Positions 33,005 through 64,000 of a stretch of 64,000 nt of DNA are shown one piece after another. How positions within the stretch are numbered: the first letter of the stretch is position 1; each line of letters starts with the position of its first letter. Under the pieces are notes generated by a model, which was not told where the DNA came from, made no database searches, and was given only the letters and a program-made list of their open reading frames with translations. Both the position numbers and the translations under genes were made by a program. The stretch is from Cheiracanthium punctorium. Its lineage: Eukaryota; Arthropoda; Arachnida; Araneae; Cheiracanthiidae. The stretch covers positions 62,001 to 126,000 of the forward strand of contig JAWZYV010013023.1 of NCBI GenBank assembly GCA_038373885.1. The letters run 5' to 3'.

Positions 33005-34310
33005 TAAAATCAGCATAGAGGAGTGGTGTGTCATTAAATTTCTGTTAGCTGAAGGGTTTAAACCAATTACTTTCAGATGGCAGTGCAATATGGTGAAATT
33101 AGATCGGTTTCAACAATTCAGGTAACTGAAATTGTATGAGACTCCTCTGCCTCCACACTGGTATAAAATATACTGATTTGTTTTTCTTGACTACTCTTTT
33201 TAATTTAAAATTCAAGGCATTTACCAAACTTACTTTACTAATATTTAAAACTCATTGACTTTTTACCAACAGTTATGACTACAAAAACTGTACTGATATT
33301 TCAGTTCATTAGCATGTGCAGGAATTTTTTTTTTATTTAAACAAATTTATTTTTCATTTTTAATTTTAAAAACTGAATCTTGTTACTTAGGAGATAACTA
33401 TTTTATTTTCTGGCAGTTTGCAGCTAACATATAAGAACACATACACGCATATAACATATGTTCTTGAACTTAAATTTAAATATCGATAAACAACAAACAA
33501 TCTCTAACATTAAATTTCAATCGCAACCAAATTTACTTCTATCCTGAAAGAAATAATACCTACACATTTGTTTATAAATAAATGTTTTATTATTAGTTTT
33601 AGATATAAAACATTCAACAAAGGAAAATAGGCTATCATAATTTAAAAAGATAATCTTTAGAAATATCATAAAATCCAAGATCACCATCCCATCAGAAATC
33701 ATAAGTTGCAAATTGACAGAAAATATTTTTTTTTCTTTTAATTGCACATGAGAATTAAATGAAATATCAATTCCTCTGATTTTGAAATTGCAGGAAAAAA
33801 TGATACACAAATTAATAAACATTATGAGAAAAAATACTTTGTTGAGTTGAATTACTGAAAATGCCTTTAGATTCCTTTAACAACAGAGTACTGAGAATTT
33901 TTTTTAAAACAAAATATAAAACAAAAAGTTTTTTCTCACCCATTAGCCATGGGAAATCAATCTAATATAATCTATATCCTTTTTTTAAATCACAGATTTA
34001 GTATGATGCAATTTCATAGGTTTGCATACAAACTTTCAGATGCACAAAAAACCCAGAAATTTATAAAAATAAACCAAATACATATTCATGTTGTTCATAA
34101 CTGCACTAAGGTATGAATAAAGAAATACTGAAGGGAAAATATTACTTTCCTAAAAGGATGCAAAAGATTGAATTTGAGCTAGCAACTATGGAACATGGAG
34201 ATCGAGGAAAATTATATTATTTTTTAACGGGTAATATGGCAATTTAAAAAAAAATGAAGAAAATATCCAAAACACAGAATTTCAGGTAAGATTTTCAGGC
34301 ATGTACTATA

Positions 34311-35016
34311 CAGGATGTCCTAAAACACTGACCAAGGTTTTTACTCCTGAAATATTTATCATAGACTTGAACAATAAATTAGGAAGTTTTGGAAAAAAAG
34401 GTGCAGAATTTTATGGTATCAAAATATTCAGATTAAATCTAAATAAATACAAAATTTTTGTTTTATATGGCCCCTGTACAAAAGAATTTCCAGTAAGTAA
34501 AATGGACCCCCACACATTAATGAGATGTACAAAATTTGAGAATTTTATCTAGAAAGCTGAGAGATATGTTTAAAAAAAAAGCCGATAAGGGACTATACAA
34601 TACCAATGCTACAAGTATTTTGTCTTTAAGCAATCATTGTTTTCTTTAATTTTTTCACAAACCCCGAAACGTAATCATTCAATGTGATTTTTTCTCTTCA
34701 ACAGCTCTTGAAAGCTAGTTTAAATCAACTTTTTATGATGAAAAGCTGATATCTCGTACATCAGATAATTAATGTCTGGGGCACATTTTACAATAGTCAT
34801 AATTTTGAATTGGGACTCATCTAAATAAATACAAAATTTTTGTTTTATATGGCCTGTTGTCTAGCTCAGTTTTGGATTTATTTAGATTTCATATTCTAAA
34901 AATTGCAATCCATACCATAAAATTATCTTTTTTTATGTGACTTTATAATTTATTGTATTGATCTATGATCAATATTTCAGGAATGAAACCTAGGTCAGTG
35001 TTTTTGGGACACATTG
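34311..35016. mobile_element. Long-TIR MITE (CAGGATGTCC family), copy 1
   Basis: Ends CAGGATGTCCTAAAACACTG and the complement of CAATGTGTCCCAAAAACACT, matching for about 55 bp with TA flanks (34309 to 34310, 35017 to 35018). AAATAAATACAAAATTTTTG occurs in both halves. The 706 bp have no transposase. TA flanks and GTGTCCC ends fit the mariner group. Confidence 0.8.
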
Positions 35017-35185
35017 TATATCCGTACAAAATTAAGTGATGATCAACCAACATCACTTAAAAAAAAAATCTTTAAGAGGAAATATTTATATATATATTTA
35101 GTTTGCTGTGTAATTCTATATTTTCTTTTTTTGAAAGCTCCAATTAACAATCACAGGTTTCTTTTTATTACAGTGCACATTTTAA

Positions 35186-35562
35186 CCCTTTAACGCACAG
35201 TGTTCCCACTGTGGGAACACCCAACTCTGACGTTTTGACTGTTGCCAGTCACAAAGAATTGATTTGATTTCTATAAAAATAGTTGCATAATATAAATAAT
35301 CCTTTACTGTTTAGCACGTCATTTCCCGTAAAAAATTGTCACGATTATTTTTAACAGCACTGACATCTGCTGAAAAATGGAAGAATGCGAGAACAGCTGA
35401 ATAGATTGCCCAATGCTGGAAAAAGGGCAGCCATTGCCATCGCTCGACTTCACTACCAGCAAGATGGCAGATGATCGAAATGTTCATCGCGAGCCACAGA
35501 TCTAAAGACCCTTTTTTTGATGCAGCTGGCTGTGCCTTGGGAAAGGGTTGAGCCTCAAAGGG
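35186..35562. mobile_element. piggyBac-type MITE (TTAA-flanked)
   Basis: TTAA (35182 to 35185) then CCCTTTAACGCACAG; the other end is CTCAAAGGG then TTAA (35563 to 35566). Just inside the left end lies the perfect palindrome GTGTTCCCA-CTG-TGGGAACAC (35200 to 35220). No coding capacity. Confidence 0.75.
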
Positions 35563-35863
35563 TTAAAAAAGGCATGAAAATTTTACAAGCCTCTTATAAA
35601 TATAATTAGCTTATTTTAGTTGAAGTTCGACGGCTGTGCAGCAAAATTTTTTTAAAACTTCGTTATTTTCAAAATCTTGCAACACTCGAACAATTTTAAA
35701 TTAATTGCATTAGACTCAAATTCAAAATGTTTCTTTATGAATATAGATTCATATTTACTCCTATAAACAGGGCTGAATTGCATATACATTACACATCTGT
35801 AATTTGTCTTCAAAATGTAAACCATATAAGAGTTACGAAACATCTGAGGAAAGATTTTAAAGA

Positions 35864-36588
35864 CAAAGTGTCCCAAAAAGTCGGTAATGGGCTTTAATTT
35901 TTTATGTATTTAAAGATAAGTGGGCAGCGTAAATTGTAGAAATGTTCAAAGTAAAGTTGGAAATAAGACTCCATTAAGAAAAAAATACTCTTGTTAATTT
36001 TTAAAAAGGGAACATTTTAAAAATTCATATATGACCAACATACAAAGAAATATGCATTTAGTAAAATGTGACCTATACAGTAATGAGGTGATGTACCAAA
36101 TTTGAGGCTTTTATCTTATGTCACAGTGATATATTTAAAGAAAGATGATCGGGAACTATACATGAATTTGAATGTAAACATTTATTACTAGAGAAGAAAG
36201 AGGATTTTCTTTTGTAAATTCTGTACAACTCCTGAAATGGGATCATTCAACGTGTTTTATTCCCCGTGAGAGCCATTGAAAAATGTTTAAGCCAGCATTA
36301 TATTATCTTCATATAGACACTTTTTAAGGTATAGTTCTCGAATTTTGTATGTCACCTCATGACTGTATGGGGCACAATTTACTAGCTGGGAATTGTTTTG
36401 TACAGGGTATAGTATGCAAATTTAAAAAGTGCAACTTTTGGAAAATTAACCAGAGGAACTTTTTTTTTTTTTTTTTTAAGGAGTCTTATTTCCAACCTTA
36501 TTCAGAACATTTTTTTCAATTTACACTGCTCACTTATCTTTAATAGTTAAAGAATTAAAGTCCACTATCACCTTTTTGCGACACCCTG
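35864..36588. mobile_element. Long-TIR MITE (GTGTCCC family), copy 2
   Basis: Left CAAAGTGTCCCAAAAAG, right the complement of CAGGGTGTCGCAAAAAG. The inverted similarity runs inward for over 100 bp (AAGATAAGTGRGCAG, GGAAATAAGACTCC). Internal blocks (AATGAG, GATGTAC, AAATTTGAG) are shared with the copy at 34311. Right flank TA; left flank mutated. Confidence 0.75.
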
Positions 36589-36994
36589 TATATTTTTTAA
36601 TGGATGACGTTTCAGGTAGTTTCGCAATATGATTTCTATGGTAAATATATATTTATATATATTTCTCCTGAAAGGTGAAACAGACAATAATCCCTATAAG
36701 AATGTTCTGTAAAATTTATTGTAGACATTCTAGATTTTTTCAAAATTTTGACCCTATTTGTACTGCCCCCACCTTTCCACACACATAGAAACTTTGGTAA
36801 CACAAAGAAAAACCTTTAAAATATTCTGAAAATTTGTGTGAGAAAAAAAAAAAGTTTGTAGCTCATTTTGCTTTTTTCATTTACCGTATTATTTGAATAT
36901 TGAAATACAATTAGGTAATAGAGATAATAAATATTGTGTGATTCAGACGGTGAATTTTTGATTTTTAATACAATAGAGAGCCAGATATCTGCAC
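36589..36994. other. Gene-free stretch
   Basis: Nothing recognised. Confidence 0.4.
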
Positions 36995-37117
36995 CAGGGG
37001 CATAGGGGGGATATCGGATATACCCCCCCCCCCCGAAATGATTGTATTAGTGATGAAATTCCATCTATTTATGCAGATATAAGTTCATAACCCCCCCTCC
37101 CCCTGGCTACGCGCCTG
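36995..37117. mobile_element. Very short hAT-type MITE with perfect 8-bp duplication
   Basis: CAGGGGCATAGGGGGG at the left, the complement of CAGGCGCGTAGCCAGGGG at the right, flanked by ATCTGCAC (36987 to 36994, 37118 to 37125). Only 123 bp long. Confidence 0.85.
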
Positions 37118-37508
37118 ATCTGCACAGCTTGGGACCATGGCTTGTGCAGATTTCGAGCTCTATAAAAGATAAATCATTACATTTCTGATTTAAAAAAAAA
37201 AGAATACAACTATAATGAAATAAAAACACAGTCAAAAGTATTTCGCTTAAACTTTCACATTAAATACAAAAACATAGGGGGGGAAAAAAGAAAAAATTAC
37301 ATGAAGAATAGCAAAACAATGGCTTTTTTTTTTTAAATTTTGAAAACATGTTTTACGGTGATTTGTTTTAAAATATTATTTCTTTTTCTACTTTCAGTTT
37401 CTTTCTTTCATTTATTTATTTGTTTTTGCAAATTGTATATTATCATTAATTCTTGTTTTGTTAGAGAACTTTGCTGTCCTAAAAAGTTTAAGGTATTCGT
37501 CTCCTACT
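37118..37508. other. Gene-free stretch
   Basis: AT-rich; no gene. Confidence 0.4.
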
Positions 37509-37969
37509 CAGAGTGAGAAATTGGGAGCAAAAATCTAGGCGTCAATGGCACCTAACTTTTTTCCGGTTAACAAACTGTCTCGTTCAGGTGCAGTTTCGTA
37601 AATCTTTGTTTTGTTTATATGCATAAACTATAAACATGTACGCTTAATGATCATGTACAGTAATAATAAAGAAGATCAGGACTATTAAAATTAAGATAGT
37701 TATAAACAGTAAGTAAATGTAAAAAATTAATTTTTATAGCTTTCCACCTATGCACCCAGAATAAAATATTATGATACATTTTACAATCTTATTGTTATTT
37801 TTGTTTAAAAGTCGTCGTAGTCGGCCGATGCCAAAATAGTCGCTTGTGGCAGCCCTGTATCAGCCGAAATGTTAGGCGTCAAAAATGACAACTAGTTCTT
37901 AAATCTTGGTCGTCAAAACAAAAATTACAGTTGCAAAATACGACTAACGACCGCTAATTTCGTGCCCTG
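37509..37969. mobile_element. hAT-type MITE with perfect 8-bp duplication (461 bp)
   Basis: CAGAGTGAGAAATTGGGAG at the left and the complement of CAGGGCACGAAATTAGCGG at the right form an imperfect inverted pair. CTCCTACT stands on both sides (37501 to 37508, 37970 to 37977). Short TAGTCG/GTCGTC phrases are repeated inside the right half. Confidence 0.82.
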
Positions 37970-38311
37970 CTCCTACTTTTATAAAATGGATTTTATCATT
38001 ATTACCCAATTTTTCATTATCATCAGAATCAAATTTATCTGGATTCAAAACACTTTTTGACAATTTCATCACTAGTGGACGATTGTGAATTTCATTATTT
38101 ACATCACATCAGAGACGGGGTGCAGATTTAGGACGTTTGCGGATTTTAGGTTGGATTTTTGGTGCCCGACTGTCTTTATATGTTGCCTTTACAGCCAAAG
38201 TTTGAACATACAGTGCATAACAATTTTATAAACCACACAAGCTTATTGACTTGATTAACTCAAATTAATGAGCAACAATAATAAAACAAGCAACACAATA
38301 AAAAAGGTCAC

Positions 38312-38317
38312 TTTATT
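38312..38317 (-). terminator. Polyadenylation signal of the Rpt1 gene
   Basis: AATAAA on the minus strand, about 40 bp after the stop codon at 38355. Confidence 0.7.
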
Positions 38318-38354
38318 CCTTTAAATAACAAAACTATATTACACATAAAAAGCA

Positions 38355-61102
<22,748 letters not shown>

Positions 61103-61419
61103 CAGTACAATCTTGATAATCCAACATATATGGGACCAGATAACTGCCAGATTATCGAAAAATTCCAGATCGTCAAGATTTCTTGTTTTTGACACGAACT
61201 AAAAGTCATGTGCTTTCTCTGGTCAATATTGTACTACACCAGATGAATACACTACAAAATACAGTAGGTAATCTAAAAAAATAATGACAAAAAAGGAAGG
61301 GAAGTACAAGAGTGGATATGCTTGTAATATCCATGATGGTCAGCAGATTGGAAGATAATACAACCTCTGTTTCCCAATAGCACCTATTGAAAGTGGCAGA
61401 TTATCAAGAATGTACAATG
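61103..61419. mobile_element. pogo-like MITE
   Basis: TA, CAGTACAATCTTGATAATCC at the left; the complement of CATTGTACATTCTTGATAAT, then TA, at the right. The internal phrase CCAGATTATCGAAAAATTCC is typical of pogo-derived repeats. No coding capacity. Confidence 0.55.
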
Positions 61420-62300
61420 TACAAAGAATTTTGTTTTGGTGCCATCAAGCATTTTCGCAAACTGTTCTTTCTTGCTGAGACAGAAAAGAAAAAATAAATG
61501 ACAGAAATGGGGGGGGGGGGATGAACTCTTTTTTTTTTTTTTTTTTCTTTCTTTCTTGTAGTTCTTTTTTTTCTTTCTTTCTTGTAGAATGATAGATCTG
61601 TCAAACTGCTACAATTGAAATTTTAAGGTCTTGGCAGGCCACCTCAGAAGCCACAGATTGTGTGAATCTCTACTCTTCAGTAAACAATTATTGTTGATCT
61701 TTGTAATATGAATCATTAGGATTTATTACTATTTTTCTACTTTTCCAAAAAAAATAAATAAAATAAAATAACCGATCCGCAGCAAGACATGTATTTTTAT
61801 AACAATAATTATAGTTCTTTACATTTATTTTATTAAAACTAACATGCCTTAAAACAGTATTTTGAAGGCAAACACTAAAATATTTTCATGCTGATTATCA
61901 ATATTTTTCATACGTTTTAGTGCTGTCTGATACCATGCTTTTGTATATAAAGCAGAACCTTGATTAACCAAGCCAATAATAAAGTCTGATTTTTTTTTTT
62001 TTGTTGTTGTTGTTCACTCTGTTTTTAAATACATCAATACTGGTAATTAATTCTTTTTTCAGTCCAGTAAATATTTATTTACTGTTTCATTTATTTATTT
62101 TTACTACTTATTGAATTTTTTATTACTTATTTACATATATTTTTTAATTTTATTTCTACTATTCGAAGTCTACTTTTACAATTGATTATAGTTATGATTA
62201 TTTGAATAGAATAATTATAATCAATAATATAGTTATGACTAATTGAATTTCTTTTTCTCTCCCCATCTGGTACATAGTCATCAGATGAGTTATCTTTAAC
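61420..62300. other. Gene-free stretch with CTTT microsatellite
   Basis: A duplicated TTTCTTTCTTTCTTGTAG at 61541 to 61587 follows a G-run and a T-run. A single Tigger-like phrase (GCAGAACCTTGATTAACC) is at about 61951. Confidence 0.45.
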
Positions 62301-62462
62301 TTACTCGAAACTTTCTTCTATACACTTTTCTTGAGCATGGATCAATTTCTCATCAGTTACAAACTTCTTTTCATTCAACACATCCAATGTATTATTGTGC
62401 AATTCTGTGCCTGTCATCATAACTTCTTCAAGCAGTGTATCAGAAACTGGTGTTGCAATTAA
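62301..62462 (-). pseudogene. Short coding-like remnant, unknown protein
   Basis: A 53-codon open frame on the minus strand with strongly coding-like composition (TLLEEVMMTGTEL, LNEKKFVTDEKLIHAQEKC) ends in TAA. A second coding-like piece in another frame lies upstream (MPPGPASSYCCDEKATD, about 62550). No start codon or splice site links them. It may be the end of a transposase-type gene; I do not recognise the family. Confidence 0.3.
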
Positions 62463-63020
62463 CTACTCCATTTTTTGGTCACTGCTTCAAAACATCACTG
62501 TATGTAGAACTATCAGTAGCTTTTTCATCACAACAATAAGAGCTTGCTGGGCCTGGTGGCATATTTGTAACTGTGATATAATTCTTCAAAATAAGTTTCA
62601 CTGCTTAAATATGTCTATTTGAAATTTTAATATGTGATATTTTAAATTTGACTACCCATCAACAGATGACAGATGATTAAAAGAAATAATGCTGTTGCTG
62701 TGGCATCACGAACGGGTGAAAATTAGAAAAGAAGTCTGTATTACGATTGTGACAAAAGAAATGTACCTTTAATAAACATTGAGTTGAATGTTAAAAGTGA
62801 ATTATTTTGAATGTGTAAAATTCTTATTCCAAAGTAAAGATTTTGCAAGTAGAAATAAAATTTAAATAATAATAGAAATATCGATAAGCAGGTACTAAAA
62901 ATAAATAAATAAATAATATAATTTAAAAAAAAATAAGTAAATTATTTACTTGACTAAAAAATGAATTATTTACCAGTATTATATTCAAAAACAGAGTGAG
63001 CGGGAAAAAAAAAAAAAAAA
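62463..63020. other. Gene-free stretch
   Basis: AT-rich; AAAT microsatellite near 62890; an A-run at 63005 to 63022. Confidence 0.4.
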
Positions 63021-63022
63021 AA

Positions 63023-63110
63023 CGCTAGCTCAGCACGAGATTTGAACCTGGGAACCCAGAGTAGAAGACCACCGTTCTAACCATTACAACACGTCGCTCG
63101 ATCTGATTAG
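63023..63110 (-). repeat. tRNA-like sequence with pol III-type signals
   Basis: On the minus strand a tRNA-like stretch holds TGTAATGGTTAGAACGG (A-box-like), GGTCTTCTACTCTGGG (anticodon-arm-like) and GGTTCAAATC (B-box), and ends before a T-run of 18 or more, a strong pol III stop. The acceptor stem does not pair, so it is more likely a tRNA-derived SINE head or a tRNA pseudogene than a working tRNA. Confidence 0.5.
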
Positions 63111-63500
63111 CACGTAACTTATATTTAAAGTTTTGGTGAAGTGGTTCGAATATTAATATTAATTTTTCTCAACTGTATTTGAGTATTGCGTCTTAGTATT
63201 TTACATGTAGTATATTCACAAGGTATACTACCACTGTGCCATAGATCATTGAAATCTGTTTCCCCGAGGCCGTGCCTCTCCTTGTAAGCTTCCTTTTAAT
63301 TTTGTTGAGGTATAAAACATAACTTTATAACATGTTTATTTTTAACATTTAAAAAAACAAACAAAAAAAAAAAAAAAAAAAAAAAACATTCTATAGTTTT
63401 CTCTTTCAAAAAATCTTAAATTCACAAGAATGCTGAGTTTTTATACAGTTTCTATTAACAGAGATTTTTAATATCTGAGGGGCTAGTGGTTCGAATTAGC
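63111..63500. other. Gene-free stretch
   Basis: AT-rich; A-run at about 63364 to 63386. Confidence 0.4.
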
Positions 63501-63665
63501 AGGGATCACTCTAGAGCGTTTCAGCGGGGCGGCCCGCCCTGGTGCCCTTTTTCCGGTAAAATGCCGCCCTCCTTGCCCTTTTTCTTGATAAAATTCCGCC
63601 CTCCTTGCCCTTTTTCTGGATAAAATTCCGCCCTCTTTTTTTTCCCACAATCAAAATGCCGCTCT
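63501..63665 (+). mobile_element. hAT-type end with 32-bp subterminal tandem repeat
   Basis: CAGGGATCACTCTAGAGCG at 63501, then TGCCCTTTTTC...CCGCCCTCC units at 63543, 63574 and 63606 (31 to 32 bp apart). The opposite end is not in the window. Confidence 0.5.
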
Positions 63666-64000
63666 CCTTTTCTCCACCCCTCCTTGTTTCCACTTTTCTT
63701 TGATTCTCGTTACCATTGCTGGCGCTCGGCTAGACCGGGGCCACGTGGTCCCGGCTAGAACCCAAAAAAGCCTCTCTCCAACAACAACAAGGAAGTTGAT
63801 TTGTTTATTCGCTTATCAATGATGTGTGGGGAGGAGGGGGGGGGGCATCTGCTCAGTCGCCGCTCTTCTCCCTCCCGACCTGAGAGGGTTAAAACCGTTC
63901 GCTGTAGCTTCAGGTCATAAAATATCTCATTAGAGAAACAATCTGTCATCCAGAAGAGTAGTCACAACAATAAATTATTTCCTACTGTAAATGGTGCTTT
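63666..64000. other. Window edge without recognised gene
   Basis: GC-rich patch (63720 to 63880), perhaps the interior of the hAT element starting at 63501. No Rpt1 exon is seen. Confidence 0.4.

Larger units (their letters stand above)
30911..34308. other. Gene-free AT-rich stretch with one repeated segment
   Basis: About 31258 to 31380 and 32883 to 33004 are diverged copies of the same sequence (GGTGTCCYAGAAC, ATATTGCYGGCACTA, AACTTCCCGTTTGCT). AAGGGTCATTCAATAAATA near 32803 looks like a mariner-type end. No coding region is supported. Confidence 0.5.

Overview
The window is AT-rich, intron-rich eukaryotic DNA that looks like an arthropod genome, probably a chelicerate such as a spider. 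The basis for this is one conserved animal gene with introns of 1.8 to 6.6 kb and a dense, nested population of animal transposons (Tc1, mariner, hAT, piggyBac, Tigger/pogo, Ty3/gypsy, and an I-group LINE with RNase H). The lineage call is inference; nothing here fixes the species. No rRNA, CRISPR or bacterial operon structure is present.

The only host gene I can support is the minus-strand gene for the 26S proteasome regulatory ATPase Rpt1 (PSMC2, 26S protease regulatory subunit 7). Six exons lie between 60594 and 38355, covering the C-terminal 292 residues (OB-fold end, Walker A and B, C-terminal helices, stop and polyadenylation signal). The exons for the first third of the protein are not visible and probably lie beyond 64000.

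Left part, 1 to about 30800: (a) a Ty3/gypsy pol fragment that folds back on itself as a 283-bp palindrome and then runs into an LTR; (b) 3.4 to 16.6 kb, a patchwork of hAT MITEs, a three-copy TA-flanked MITE family, a two-copy foldback repeat and a 175-bp tandem satellite; (c) 19.1 to 21.6 kb, a DNA transposon with long inverted ends, many subterminal motif copies and a decayed gene with a HEEADT motif and one spliceosomal intron; (d) a mariner with an internal deletion; (e) a near full-length 5.4-kb LINE inserted, with a 12-bp target-site duplication, into a piggyBac-type MITE.

Middle and right part, 30800 to 64000: two related long-TIR MITEs, a TTAA MITE and two hAT MITEs with perfect 8-bp duplications lie just downstream of the Rpt1 gene. 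The introns hold a decayed satellite-like array (39.6 to 41.1 kb), a Tc1 element split by a hAT that itself contains a piggyBac MITE and a 145-bp hairpin (42.35 to 45.26 kb), a piggyBac/Tigger fusion (50.7 to 52.0 kb) and a Tigger-like element split by a hAT (55.05 to 58.49 kb). The right edge has a pogo-like MITE, a tRNA-like sequence and a hAT end with a 32-bp tandem array.

The transposons do not form a working system together. They record successive insertions, and the target-site duplications give the order of events in several stacks. None of the transposase or reverse transcriptase genes seen here is intact.
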